From the NCBI GenBank assembly GCA_965240325.2, contig OZ251228.1, positions 2,294,001-2,358,000 on the forward strand: DNA of 64,000 nt, given 5' to 3'. The stretch's first letter is position 1. Every line of letters starts with the position of its first letter. The notes under the pieces were generated by a model. The model worked only from the letters and a program-made list of their open reading frames with translations. It was not told the DNA's origin and made no database searches. Below, piece after piece: positions 30,437 through 42,407 of the stretch. The translations under genes were made by a program, and so were the position numbers. The stretch is from Rebecca billardiae RCC1528. Taxonomy: Eukaryota > Haptophyta.

Positions 30437-31882
30437 ATGACGCTGGCCGTCGTTGTCGTCGACCCGCGCTCGACAGGCGCGACGATCGCCGAGCGTGCGT
30501 CCGAGCGCGGCTACACCGTCCTCCGCGTTTGGTCCGCCGAGTGCCCGCCGCACCTGCGCGCGCACGTCTCACACAGCGCACGCGACTGCTATGCCGCGAC
30601 GCTCGAGCACACCGGCGGCGCGGCTGCGCGTGGTGCGGTCGAGGAGACGGCGCGCAAGGTGCGCGCGCTCCCATTCGACGTGGTGGCCGTGCTATGTGGC
30701 TCAGAGTCCGGCGTGCTGCTGAGCGACGCGTTGGCTGCCGCGCTCGGGCTGCGCGGCAACGACCCCGCGTTGGGCGACGTTCGGCGCTCCAAGTACCACC
30801 AGCAGGAGGCGGTGCGCGCGGCCGGGCTGCGCGCGGTGCGCCAGGCGCTCGCGACCAGCAGCTCAGAGGCGCGTGCCTTCGCAGCCACGCTCCCGCCGCC
30901 GCTGCGAGCCATCGTCAAGCCCGTCGCCTCGGCAGGCTCCGAGGACGTGGCGCTGTGCCGCTCGCTCGAGCGCGTGGCCGAGCATGCTGCCGCCATCCTC
31001 GCCAAGCGCACCAACGCCCTCGGCGAGCGCAACGCGGGCGCGCTCGTGCAGGAGTACCTCGAGGGCGACGAGTACATCGTCGACTGCGTCTCGCGCGACG
31101 GCGTGCATAAGTGCGTCGCCGTGTACGCGTACGACAAGCGCGAGGGCAACGGCTCGCCCTTCTGCTACTATGGACAGCGACCGCTCGGATGTGACGGCGG
31201 CACGGCAGCCGAGGACGCGCGCGCGCGCGCGCTCGTCGCGTACACGCGTGGCGTGCTCGACGCGCTCGCCATCCGCAACGGCGCGACGCACTCGGAGCTG
31301 ATCGTCGGGCACGACGGCGCGCCGTGCCTCGTCGAGTGCAACTGCCGGGCGCAGGGCGGCAACGGCGAGTGGCTCCAAGTCGCAGAGGCAGTCGGGGGCG
31401 GGCGCGCGACCGCCACGACGCAGGTGAGCGCGCTCCTCGATGCGTTCCTCGAGGACGAAGGCCCGGCGAACGCGTTCGCCGCGCTGCCCGCCGAGCCGCC
31501 CGCGCTGCGCGGGTACGGCATGGTGGCGTGGCTGCTCGCCTTCGACGAGGGCACGCTGCTGGGCGCGCCGGGCCTCAGCGCGCTGCGCGGGCTCCGCTCG
31601 TACGCGGAGGGCTCGCTGCTCGTGCGCCCGGGCGAGCGCGTCGTACGCACCGTGGACGCGAACACCGTGCTCGGCGTGGTCGTGCTCGTGCACGCCGAGC
31701 GCGAGGTGGTCGAGGCGGATTACGCGCTCGTGCACCAGCGCGCCGCGGCGGAGGGCTTCCTCCGCCTCAAGCAGGCAGAGCCGCGGCGCGTGGACGAGCA
31801 TCGCGCGCGCGCGTGCACGGGCGGGGTGTGCGGCAAGGCGGGGGGCGGCGCTGCCAGGGTGGTGGGCACTGCCGGGGGCTGA
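30437..31882 (+). CDS. ATP-grasp carboxylate-amine ligase family protein
   Basis: A 481-aa intronless protein. An N-terminal Rossmann-like domain (MTLAVVVVDPRSTGATIAER) is followed by an ATP-grasp fold: the pre-grasp helix DVRRSKYHQQEAVRAAGL, the phosphate-binding lysine strand AIVKPVASAGSED, the adenine-loop strand ALVQEYLEGDEYIVD and the metal-binding strand LVECNCRAQGG. The arrangement is that of stand-alone ligases that join carboxylates to amines, such as dipeptide (BacD-type) and biotin-carboxylase-like enzymes. The exact substrate cannot be told. The frame is open upstream to 30308, but only from a TTG; the ATG at 30437 directly precedes the first beta strand. The Cys/Gly-rich C-terminus (ACTGGVCGKAGGG) may be disordered. 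Relatives are common in bacterial natural-product clusters, so bacterial origin is possible. Confidence 0.8.
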   Translation: MTLAVVVVDPRSTGATIAERASERGYTVLRVWSAECPPHLRAHVSHSARDCYAATLEHTGGAAARGAVEETARKVRALPFDVVAVLCGSESGVLLSDALAAALGLRGNDPALGDVRRSKYHQQEAVRAAGLRAVRQALATSSSEARAFAATLPPPLRAIVKPVASAGSEDVALCRSLERVAEHAAAILAKRTNALGERNAGALVQEYLEGDEYIVDCVSRDGVHKCVAVYAYDKREGNGSPFCYYGQRPLGCDGGTAAEDARARALVAYTRGVLDALAIRNGATHSELIVGHDGAPCLVECNCRAQGGNGEWLQVAEAVGGGRATATTQVSALLDAFLEDEGPANAFAALPAEPPALRGYGMVAWLLAFDEGTLLGAPGLSALRGLRSYAEGSLLVRPGERVVRTVDANTVLGVVVLVHAEREVVEADYALVHQRAAAEGFLRLKQAEPRRVDEHRARACTGGVCGKAGGGAARVVGTAGG

Positions 31883-32573
31883 TACCACTCATATCCGAGC
31901 TTAGCATGATCAGCGCATTGCTGCAGAGTACTCGCGAGCATGGCGTCGCGGAGTGTGGGCTGACGGCCCTTGGCGTAAGACGCGCGGTACGGCTGGCCGT
32001 CCCGCCGCGCGCGCCGGCCGTGCCGGCCGGCACCCCGCATCAGTCGGGCCATCAATCATCACTGTGTAAATCTGTGATTATGGTAGAGCATCACCAGATG
32101 GGCTTATTATAAAAATAATAATAGTACTTCTGCGCGACTCAGAATACTTAGAATAGTCAGTCTACCGCTATTTTAATAAAATATATTTGAAAATAAATAA
32201 TCAGTACCATTGAGTGTCTAGTAGTATAAGACCGAGTACCCGCTGACGTACTGACTGGTACCGCCCACTCAGGCCGGCATAAGCCGCGCCGGCAGTGTTC
32301 AGTTAGGACCTGAGTCCCAGCACTCCCTGTACCGCCACTCGCCGTAGGATCTCGGGCGACGTCAGGGCGAGTAGTCAGCCACGGTGCCCGCCCACGGCCC
32401 GCGCGGTGCGGACGTCACCGGCGGACGTGCAATCGGCCGCTGTGTCACTGTGAGTTAAATCATAGAATGATCGAGTACTGTACAGTTTACTATGATTTAA
32501 CGTGCACACAGTCGTATCAAAGTGGTCGTATCTCCCCGGTACCTAGTCCTCGTGTACAGAATCAGGCTACTAT
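31883..32573. other. AT-rich intergenic stretch
   Basis: Low-GC DNA (around 32105-32230 and 32455-32520) with no open frame of note and no RNA gene that I can recognise. Confidence 0.6.
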
Positions 32574-32681
32574 TAAATTCCCCTTTATAATAACGGGCTC
32601 CGGGTGATCAGGCTGGCGGCCGAAGCCTCCAGCCCTACCCTGGCCAGCCCCCAACCAACCACCACCCTCACCCAACCTCAA
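32574..32681. repeat. Dispersed 105-bp repeat, copy 2
   Basis: Second copy of the 7422-7526 repeat, same orientation, about 250 bp upstream of the DUF2786 gene. A short ACACCTGCTTA / ACACCTACTA tandem (about 32750-32815) follows. Confidence 0.9.
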
Positions 32682-32926
32682 TACTGTTTTCGAAAAAAAC
32701 CGTTCAAACTCACGTACACTCAGAATACCCGCATCCCATCGTTTTATGAACCGACACCTGCTTACTTAATGAATCGACACCTGCTTATTTAATGAATCGA
32801 CACCTACTATCATACTAGGACTCAATGAGAAGACACTACAATTGGAACAATTCAGGCACCGATGAGCAAGCAACTTTTAAAATTGGACGCCGGCCGCCCG
32901 ACGGGCGGGCCGCGGGCGGGCGCGGG

Positions 32927-35394
32927 ATGCCCCCAACCGTGCCGATAGGCGCGAAGTGCCGACGCTTCTTCCCCGGCTATGGGTGGCACGATGGCGAGGT
33001 CACCGAGCGGAAGGAGGGTGGATCCGGTGCAGGGCCGCAGTACGTCGTGCACTTCGACGACGGCGACACCCGCGTGTACAAGGAGCGCGACATCGAGCGC
33101 ATGGTGCAGGAGTGGAAGCATAAGCACGAGCGGCTACGCCTCCGCGTGCGCTCGCGCGGCGGCGGCGTGTGCCTGCACACTGTCCATGTGGATACCGCCC
33201 ACGGGCTAGATGGCCTCATCCGCACGGCCTGCGCCGCCCTCGGCCTCGACACCAACCAGCAGTGGGGCGTTTACCTCACGACCAACGATGACGAGTGCAA
33301 GCGCAAAATCATCGTCGAAGGCGTGGACGAGCTGAGCGAAGACGACGAAATCACGCTCGCGGCGGCGGCGCAGCCTGCAAGCGGTGCGGGCATGTCCGCG
33401 CCGAGTGCGGGCCCAGCCACCTGCGCTCCCGCCGCCGCGGCCGCGGGCACGCCCGGGCTCAAGCTCCAGGCGAGTGCGCCAGGTGCGAAGCCCAACGCTG
33501 CGGGCGCCAAGCGCAAGGCGCCACAGCCGCCGCCTCCGCCGCAGCCAAAGCAGCCGAAGCAGCCGAAGCAGAAGAAGCAGAAGACGCAGGGCGGGGTAGG
33601 CGGCTCGTGGAATCACGTGTTTGATCTCTCCGGTGACTCGGACCCCGCCGAGGACGATGGCCGCGACGACGCTGCGAAGGAGGCGGCAGATGAGGAGGAG
33701 GACGACGGGGAGTGCGAAGTGCTCCGAGAACGGACTTTTCAGGAGGGGCAGCGCGCGCGCTTCCTGCGCGCGGAGGAGGAGGGCCGCGTCATGGACATCG
33801 AGAGCGACGGTGACGAGTCCGCCTCGGGCGAGGGCTCCGAGGAGGGCGGCTGGGAGCTCGGTGACGACGAGCAGGAGCGCGCAGGCTGGTACGACGCAGA
33901 CCGCGCGCAGCTCGAGGCGCGCAACAAGGCGCGCGCTGCGCAGCGCCGCGCGAATGCGCCGCGCAGGGGCCGCGTGACCGTGGAGGCGGTCGTCGACGAG
34001 TCCGTCGAGGCGCCGGGCGCGGTGCCCGAGCCCGACGCGGTGGATGCGGAGCTCGAGCCGGTCAAGAAGCGCATCCGCAAGGTGCGTCACGCGCCGTCGG
34101 GCCGCGCCTGCGCTCGCTGGCGTGATCGGAGCCCGCGAGCGCGCGCGTGCCTGCCGCAGCCGACTCGCGCACCCGCCGCCCGCCCCCCCACTGGCCCTCG
34201 CCCCAGATGCTCGCGCTCGGCTTGCACACGTCGTCGACGGAGGCCGAGGTCAAGAACGCCCTCGGCCGCGCGGCGCGGCTGCTCGCCAAGTACAACATCA
34301 ACGAGGCGCAGCTGCTGCTGGCGGAGGAGGCGGCGCCGGACTCGTTGGCGGGCGGGATGGCGGCCGTGCGCATCGAGGACAGGGCGACGCGCGCGCCGGT
34401 GCGCTCGATGGAGTACTTCTGGAGCGTCGCGAGTGCGGCGGCGGAGAACTTCGACGCAAGCTACTTCCAGGATTGCTACTACTCGACCTCGTGCAAGGAG
34501 TGCAAGGTCACGTTCTACGGCATCCGCACGAACGCGCAGATGGCGGCGTTCGCGTTTGCGGGCGCGTTCAACCGCGTCGCCGAGATGACGGCTGCGTACA
34601 AGGTGGCCGCGGCCGAGTGGCAGCAGAGCGGCGGCTTCAGCGCAACGGGGCACGGCTCAGCGGCGGCGTACACGCAGGCCAAGCGGCGCAGCTATCGCAC
34701 CGGGCTCGCGTCGGGCCTGCGCGATGCGGTGCACCAGGAGGCGAAGGCGCGCAAGGCCGGCGAGAGGCAGCGGCTGGCGGGTGCGCGCGCGGCCGCAGAG
34801 CAGGAGGCGGCTGCGCTCAGCGCCGGCGAGCGCGGCTGCCTGCTGCTGTGCGCGGCACCGGCGGCCGAGGGGGCGACGCCCGCCGCGGCGCCGCTGGGCG
34901 CGCCCGCCGCCGCGCGCAAACTCGAGCCGCCCGAGCCAGCACACGCATTCCGGCTGGGCGAGGCGGACGAGGACAGCGATGCTGACGACGCTGAGCGCAC
35001 GCGGGTGCGGGCAGACACGCTCGCGTGGCCACGTGGCGGCGAGGACACGCTCGGCGGGCCGGTCGCCGCGCCCGCTGCCGCGCCCGCACCGAACGAGGCC
35101 GCGGCGCCCGCCTCCGCAGCGGGCGCGCAGTCGGCGTCGGCGGCCGCCAAGCTCGCCGAGCTGGAGAAGGAGGCGGCGGCCTCGCACGCCCTCGTCGTGC
35201 ACAGCAAGAACGTCGGTGAGGACCTCCTCAAGGCGAAGGGCATCAAGCTCACGCAGGGCCGGGGGTACCGCCAGAGCCGTCTGCTGTCGGCAGCCTATGC
35301 GGATGGCGTCCGCGACTCCAAGCAGATCAACCTCAACCAGCGCACGTTGGCGACGACCGCTGCGACGGGCCCCGCCACCGCTGGCAGCCCTTGA
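32927..35394 (+). CDS. Tudor-like / DUF2786 / DUF7168 protein
   Basis: Exon 1 is 32927-34081 and exon 2 is 34207-35394, with a 125-bp intron (GTGCGT to CCCCAG). The product is 780 aa. Splicing joins RIRK to MLALGLHTSSTEAEVKNAL, restoring a DUF2786 helix pair that is followed by a DUF7168-like region (MEYFWSVASAAAENF to AFAFAGAFNRVAEM). The N-terminus (GAKCRRFFPGYGWHDGEVTE with VVHFDDGD) is a Tudor-like barrel as in chromatin readers. Next comes an unassigned ubiquitin-like segment (residues 65-145), then basic (KQPKQPKQKKQKT) and strongly acidic linkers. A nuclear, chromatin- or DNA-related role is inferred; DUF2786 proteins have no firm function. An alternative ATG at 32825 adds 34 residues from repeat-like AT-rich sequence and is less likely. 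Confidence 0.85.
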
Positions 35395-35689
35395 TCGATG
35401 AGGTGCCAGCACGATCGACGGCGACGCCGCGATGAGTCGACTGTCGCCGATTACGTTGGATCCCTTGCGCTGTGACCCTCCGGGGGCGGCGGGCCCAGGG
35501 CAGCCGCATGACGACTGATGATTCTATGTATGAATAATTGTATGACGACACAGCTAGTAGCAGGCATGAGGGCGCCGCTCTCCTGATTCGTCTGTCGAAG
35601 TATAGCAGCATCAGACGACGGATAATATAAGATAGAAGAACGCGACGACTCCGGTCGCTGAATAATCATCGCTCCTGATGATGATCGAT

Positions 35690-35835
35690 GATGGCGCACG
35701 CCCCCCCCGAAAGGTCTGAGCGTGAGCGAAAGCCGGGGGGGGGCGGCGCACGTGCTCCGCAAAATCAAAAAAGAGGATGCGCGCAGGATTTGGGGGATTT
35801 TTGTAGGTGGATTTAGGTGTGAAATCCGCATTTGA
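35690..35835. repeat. Dispersed repeat, inverted copy of 18040-18195
   Basis: The opposite-strand copy of the repeat at 18040-18195, with a longer G run (35733-35741). Confidence 0.8.
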
Positions 35836-35943
35836 CTCGATATCGCTGATGCTCATGATTGCGTTTATACTGCTCCTTAATCCTTGGATAGTAAGTAATA
35901 GAAGAAATCGAACTCGAATAGGACAAAGGCGTCTGCACCTTTC

Positions 35944-37596
35944 TGATGGCCCGCGGTGCAGGGCGGAGCGCGCAGCGTGGAGCTCGCACCAGCGGGCCCG
36001 AACAACGTTTCAAAAAGATCTTTGATCAAGAAAAAAGGGACGGGGGACGATTTTCATGGCTGGAGGAGACCGAGTTTCGAATTTTGAGACCCTCTCTAAC
36101 ATGCATCACGGCCGAAAAAGGTCGCGCCCACGGCAAGTTCATAGTAAAGCGTGGAGTGACGCCCGTCCAAAAAACTTCACGCCCTTTAGGATCCCTAACG
36201 TAACGAACCGTTACAATAAGCGATTTTTCCGGCCAATGAGATTGCAGCAAGGTCCAAGGAGCGATGACGTATCTAGATAGAGATTGCCGCGAACCGATGT
36301 GACCATGTACGTCCCTTGAATCAGTTGAATCAACTATTCAATCGCGCCGTGTCTGTATCAGGAGCCGACGAGGCAAGGGTCAGTAGCCGATGGGCCAACC
36401 TCGGCGAATCTCAATACTATCTGACACCGGAGCGGGAGCCGGGGCGCCGGCGGGCCCGCGTTTTCTACGCCACGGCTGCGGCGAGACCGCGAGAGGATGA
36501 GGCGAGCTGACGAGCGACCGACGGGTGAGGACGGCGATGGGCAGGTGCGCGCGGCGAGTTGCGCCTGGAGCGCGCGGCTGCGGCGGGTCCCGACTGCCGT
36601 CGACATCGCGTTCGTGCCCCCGCTCACTCCGCGCGCCCCCGCCGCCCCGTGTCGATGCCTGCGCGCGGCCGCGCGCCGGTCGGCGCCGCGGCGCCCCGGC
36701 CGCGCCGCGGCAGCCGCCCTGTATTCGGGCTCTCGCAAGCTCGGGGGCAGCGGCGCCTGATGCCGGACTGATCGATCTCTGAGTCTTCGACTTCACCACG
36801 CGCCGCCCTTGCCATGCCTTTCCGGGGAGCGCCGACGATCCGAGTCCATCGTCGACCGGTCGACTCTGAGCGAGGGCTACGCCTCGGAACTGAACGGTAC
36901 TCTACGAGGAGGACGAGCTGCGCGGGCGACGGTGGTGCGTGACGTCCCCAGAGCTGGCTGTGCCTCTGCAACGCGTGCCGAGCCTGATCGAGGTGTGTCA
37001 GCCCGTGCACGCGCGGCGTGCGCGAACGATCTGTGACTGGTGCCCAGTCGCACCTCCGACCTCGGCACCGTGCTCCCTCGGGCTGTCAGCTCCGCGTGGC
37101 CTGGCGTGCACGTCGAGTTGCGCTCATGCGTCGATCACGCCTCGCGCCCGCCTGTCGGCCGTCGCGCAGGCGCTGGTCGAACCCTACTCGGACCAGTGCA
37201 AATCACCTAACTATCCTGGCGCTGCCGCGGTGCGCGGTGACCCGCGGCGGGACAGCGGTCAGTCAGCAGCAGCGGCCCGAACGAATCCGCGGCCCCGCAC
37301 CGTGCTCCCTGGCTGTCAGCTTCGCGTGGCCTGGCGTGCACGTGGAGTCGCGCTCATGCGTCGATCACGCCTCGTCGCATCCGCCTGTACACAATCGGCG
37401 CCGCGCCGGCGGCTGCGAAGTGCGCCGATGGGCCCGCGCCCCGGGCGCGGCGGGCGGCGGCGCGCCGCTGGAGTCTAGTTGTACGGGCATGCAACTCCGG
37501 GTCTGTCAATAGACGACTGCGATGGAGGGTGCACCGCCACCGCGGGCCCTGAACTACGTTCGTTCTACGGAAAAGGACCGCGGAACGCGGTCATAT
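35944..37596 (-). mobile_element. Large inverted repeat, left arm (element copy B)
   Basis: A 1.65-kb arm that is the reverse complement of 39437-41135 with high identity. The outer end starts GGCCCGCGGTGCAGGGCGGA and the inner end closes GGACCGCGGAACGCGGTCAT; both end types recur at 10122-12297. It carries an internal direct repeat of about 90 bp (about 37066 and 37300, starting ACCGTGCTCCCT). No transposase or other recognisable protein is encoded. Confidence 0.8.
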
Positions 37597-39436
37597 GGTG
37601 GGCCGTTCGCACAGAACAAACTTCCCTTGTGTTCGAACATTCTATGCTGGTAAGATGTCTGAGTTGTAAGAGCCTGAAACAGCTCACCAAGTATAGGAAA
37701 GAGAGTTTGTGGATCGGCTCTTCTGCCGCTTGAAGTGGGGTGTGTGATCGTGGTTGGTATTTGGTTAAGCCCCTTGATCAATACACATGTAAGATCTCAT
37801 CGAAATCCTATGGGGCGACCGGTATCTTTGAATGAAGCGCCAAACACGCCATCTTTCAGCGCGCCTACAGTTTACTTAAGAATAAGAGACGCATCTTCGA
37901 AGCGAAACGCTGATATTAGGCGCGAGGCCGCGCAAAACGCTACGACCCGTATGGATTTTTGGACGGAATCTTACCGGCAAATAGTATTTCAAATTATACG
38001 CCCCTTCTATACCTGATTAATATGCAGCAAGCTAACTAAGGCCGGGTAGGTCGTATAGTTTCAGAGTGTTTGCCTCGGCGGCTCGGTGCGAGCAGCGGAA
38101 TCAGCGGAGGACTCGGGCGGTGAGGCTGCGCACGGCGTGAGGCGCGGCTTCGGCCGAGTCGGTCCGCGGAGGATGCGCCGCGCTCGGCCCGCTGCGCAGC
38201 GGCAGTGTGCCTCACTTTGCCCCGAGCGCCGTCCTCCGCGTTGCTCGCACGAATGGTTTGCTGTGCCGCTCACGCCGGACACTCGTCGGGTCGATCAGCA
38301 AGGTGTTGAGTGACATTGGATACCCACGACGAAGGCCTAGCCTTGTGTACCCCTTCTCAGCACGAATGCAAGCGGACGCTAATGCTCCACATCGATGGTA
38401 CCAACACTCACGCCGCCGTCTTTTCCAGCTTCCCATCAGTCGACAAGTCGCCGGGAAGCATTTGCAGGAAGCCGTCGTGCGTTTCCGAGCGAGTCGCTGC
38501 AACTGCCTGCTCGGTCATCGGTGGCGACCGCTGGCGGCTACGACGGCAGCGGGCTCAGCAGCGAGCTCAGCGGCGGGGTCCGGGCTGCGATTGTGATGGT
38601 GGCGGTGATGGCAGCCGGCTTGGTGGCGGCGATGTGCGCAGCGACGTCAGTCACTCGTCAGGTGCCCGTGCGGGCGCGGCGGCGGGCTTGGCGGCGGCGA
38701 TGTAGGCGGTGATGGTGGCGGGCTCGACGGGGGGGACTGTAGCGGTGATTGTGGCGGCGGTAACTGGTGGCTGTGGGTGGCGGAGTGGCAGTGAGCCAGG
38801 CAGCTGACAGCGGTGATTCAAGGGCTCGGTGACCGGCGCCGGAGTGCCCGGTCGGGCTCGGGCTCGGCGGCGGGCTCGGCAGCCCCGTTGTGGAGACGAG
38901 CTGTGAGGCGGCTAACTACAGACCCGCGAGACCGAGTGTGCTTGGAATTATTGATGCAGTCGATGAGTCACATCATCTTGCGCGCCGCTCTGCCTCGCTG
39001 CGTCGCCGTTACTCACTGTCACTGACAGCTGTGAGCAGCATGATGGGCCTCGGATCCGCGCAGTCCGCGCGGACCGTCACGGCTCATGCACCGTCGGACC
39101 GCGGTACGACCGTGTCGCGACACAAGTCACAAGCCGGCTGCTGCTCACGATGAGCTGCGCGATTCGTGAAGTACTGGGTCACTGAGCTGTGAGCAGCCGA
39201 TGACCGAGCAGGCAGTTGCGACGGCAGGCAGTTGCTGCTCTCCGCAGGCAAGTCCGACACAAGCCGGCTGCTCGGCTCACCGAATAACGTGTCAACTCGT
39301 GGGCTGCGCGATTCGTGAAGACTGAAGTACTACTGGAACAGTGTCAGAACGCGACAACTAGGGCCGTGCGCCCTCAACTTCGTTGTTTACTACCCGAAGA
39401 TCGGCGTAGCCGATCATATATCGAAGATGAATAATA
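37597..39436. other. Core between the inverted-repeat arms
   Basis: This 1.84-kb core is unlike its surroundings. From 37600 to about 38045 it is clearly AT-richer than the genes nearby, with one 68-codon ATG frame (37810-38016) of no known family. About 38500-38800 is a low-complexity GGCGG-rich stretch. From 39000 to 39340 short blocks recur (for example GCTGCGCGATTCGTGAAG at about 39152 and 39303). No gene can be supported. Confidence 0.5.
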
Positions 39437-41135
39437 TATATGACCACGTTCCGCGGTCCTTTTCCGTAGAACGAACGTAGTTCAGGGCCCGCGGTGGCGG
39501 TGCACCCTCCATCGCAGTCGTCTATTGACAGACCCGGAGTTGCATGCCCGTACAACTAGACTCCAGCGGCGCGCCGCCGCCCGCCGCGCCCGGGGCGCGG
39601 GCCCATCGGCGCACTTCCGACTTCGCAGCGGCGCCGGCGCGGCGCCGATTGTGTACAGGCGGATGCGACGAGGCGTGATCGACGCATGAGCGCGACTCCA
39701 CGTGCACGCCAGGCCACGCGAAGCTGACAGCCAGGGAGCACGGTGCGGGGCCGCGGATTCGTTCGGGCCGCTGCTGCTGACTGACCGCTGTCCCGCCGCG
39801 GGTCACCGCGCACCGGCAGCGCCAGGATAGTTAGATGATTTGCACTGGTCCGAGTAGGGTTCGACCAGCGCCTGCGCGACGGCCGACAGGCGGGCGCGAG
39901 GCGTGATCGACGCATGAGCGCAACTCGACGTGCACGCCAGGCCACGCGGAGCTGACAGCCCGAGGGAGCACGGTGCCGAGGTCGGAGGTGCGACTGGGCA
40001 CCAGTCACGGATCGTTCGCGCACGCCGCGCGTGCAGTCGTGCACGGGCTGACACACCTCGATCAGGCTCGGCACGCGTTGCAGAGGCACAGCCAGCTCTG
40101 GGGACGTCACGCACCACCGTCGCCCGCGCAGCTCGTCCTCCTCGTAGAGTACCGTTCAGTTCCGAGGCGTAGCCCTCGCTCAGAGTCGACCGTCGACGAT
40201 GGACTCGGATCGTCGGCGCTCCCCGGAAAGGCATGGCAAGGGCGGCGCGTGGTGAAGTCGAAGACTCAGAGATCGATCAGTCCGGCATCAGGCGCCGCTG
40301 CCCCCGAGCTTGCGAGAGCCCGAATACAGGGCGGCTGCCGCGGCGCGGCCGGGGCGCCCCGGCGCCGACCGGCGCGCGGCCGCGCGCAGGCATCCGGCGC
40401 CGACCGGCGCGCGGCCGCGCGCAGGCATCGACACGGGGCGGCGGGGGCGCGCGGAGTGAGCGGGGGCACGAACGCGATGTCGACGGCAGTCGGGACCCGC
40501 CGCAGCCGCGCGCTCCAGGCGCAACTCGCCGCGCGCACCTGCCCATCGCCGTCCTCACCCGTCGGTCGCTCGTCAGCTCGCCTCCTCTCCGCTCTCGCGG
40601 TCTCGCCGCAGCCGTGGCGTACAAAACGCGGGCCCGCGCGCCCCGGCTCCCGCTTCCGGTGTCAGATAGTATTGAGATTCGCCGAGGTTGGCCCATCGGC
40701 TACTGACCCTTGCCTCGTCGGCTCCTGATACAGACACGGCGCGATTCAGAATAGTTGATTCAACTGATTCAAGGGACGTACATGGTCACATCGGTTCGCG
40801 GCAATCTCCATCTAGATACGTCATCGCTCCTTGGACCTTGCTGCAATCTCATTGGCCGGAAAAATCGCGTGTAACGGTTCGTTACGTTAGGGATCCTAAA
40901 GGGCGTGAAGTTTTTTGGACGGGCGTCACTCCACGCTTTACTATGAACTTGCCGTGGGCGCGACCTTTTTCGGCCGTGATGCGTGTTAGAGAGGGTCTCA
41001 AAACTCGAAACTCGGTCTCCTCCAGCCCTGAAAATCGTCCCCCGTCCCTTTTTTCTTGATCAAAGATCTTTTTGAAACGTGGTTAGGGCCCACGGAGCGG
41101 GCTCCACGCTGCGCGCTCCGCCCTGCACCGCGGGC
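39437..41135 (+). mobile_element. Large inverted repeat, right arm (element copy C)
   Basis: Reverse-complement partner of 35944-37596. Differences include a duplicated block of about 38 bp near 40362-40427 (GGCGCCGACCGGCGCGCGGC twice) and scattered small indels. The outer end (TTGATCAAAGATCTTTTTGA to CACCGCGGGCC) stops about 17 bp from the stop codon of the lipid-binding-domain gene at 41152. Confidence 0.8.
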
Positions 41136-41151
41136 CAATAATACATGATCG

Positions 41152-42383
41152 TCATGATATCAGCCGGTGATGGCAGATGGGCGGGGGCGACGCGCAGAAA
41201 GACTTAGACTGCGCACGCACGCACGTGATGTCGCCAGCAATCATCTCGAGCATCAGCCGCTCGGCGCTGCCCTCGCCACTGATGCATACCGCCGCCTGCG
41301 CCCGCGCTGGGCCGGGCGACCGTGCGCACGTCGAGTGGCGTCAGCAGTGCCGCGGGCGGGTAGCACCGGGCCGCGCGGCGCGTCGGCGCGCCGGCTGAGG
41401 CAGACGGTTGCGCATGTCAACGCGCACAAGGAGAGCTTGCCGAGTGCGGCGCGTTTGGCGGCGTCCTTGGGCACGACGTCGGTGACGAGCACGTTGCCCT
41501 CCCACCGGCTCGTCTTGGTCATCCTGAGCTCACCGTCGATGTCGTCGTCCGTGGGCACCCCTATGGGCAACACCTCCGTCTTGGCCCCCCTGGGCGTCTG
41601 CGCCGTGAACTGCCACACCGACACGCCTTCGTGCTTGCTCCAGCTCTGCTGGGGCCTGATGCGGCCGGCGAGCTTGCGCCGCATCCAGCTCACGCCCATC
41701 GCCGCGAGGTACTGGTCGCACCGCGTCGACTCGCGCAGCTCCCACAGGCCGCTGAAGTCGACCGTCCCGTCCGCCTCCGCGCTGGCCTCCGCGCCAGCCT
41801 CTGCGCCGAGCGCCGCGGCGAGCGCCGCGCCGGCAGCTGTCGCGCCGAGACCGCCCAGCCGCGCCATGAGCGCTGGCTCAACAGCAAGCAGCCGGGCGGC
41901 CGCCCACGGCGGCAACGCCATGTCGAAGAGCTCATCGTCCTCCGCGTAGTACCGCACGACGCTCGCGAGCGCCGCGTCGCTCGCGTAGTAGCGCCGCTCG
42001 AGCTCGGTGGTCACGTGTGCGTTGTGTCGGGGGCTGCTGCTGCTGCTGCGGCTGCTGCTGCTGCTGCTGCTGGGGCCGCTGCCGCTCGGCGCGGCTGGCG
42101 CACGCCGCTTCGCCCACGCACGCCGCCAACCGTCCGCGGGCTGCGGCGCCGGCCGCTTGCGCGGAGCGCCGTCGCCCGACTGCACGCTGCGCAGCACCGC
42201 TGCGCGCGCGTGCTCGTCGGGGAACAGCTTGTCCAGCTCGGGCGCCAGCGCGCGCACGTCCACCCCGACCGCGCGCAGCATGCGCTCGACGGCTGCGCGC
42301 GCGCGCGTCGGCTCGAGGCGCTCGATCGTCGTGCACGCGCCGAGGGTGGCGTTGAGCCCGCCGCAGTGCTCAGACTGCCGCAT
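41152..42383 (-). CDS. Sulfotransferase C-terminal part joined to an FABP/lipocalin-like domain
   Basis: An open frame from the ATG at 42383 (in-frame TAG directly before it) to about 41440, with a likely second exon about 41270-41152. The first 80 residues (RQSEHCGGLNATLG, then TTIERLEP) and residues 120-165 (LERRYYASDAALASVVRYYAED) resemble the C-terminal half of family-2 sulfotransferases, so they probably belong with the fragment just upstream. A serine run coded by a CAG/CTG-type repeat lies between (42029-42075). From about residue 203 a fatty-acid-binding-protein-like domain begins: FSGLWELRESTRCDQYLAAM, GVSWMRRKLA, IDGELRMTKTSRWEGN. The putative last exon reads ERLMLEMIAGDITCVR, the expected final strands of that fold. 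Such a fusion is unusual; two genes merged by decay is the alternative. Confidence 0.6.
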
Positions 42384-42407
42384 CTAGTGCCGCTTGCGCA
42401 CGCGCCC

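Noticed and set aside
36939-37478. A 179-codon frame in the inverted-repeat arm, also present in the other arm
   Set aside because: Its conservation follows from the repeat itself. Indels between the arms shift the frame, and the composition is non-protein-like.
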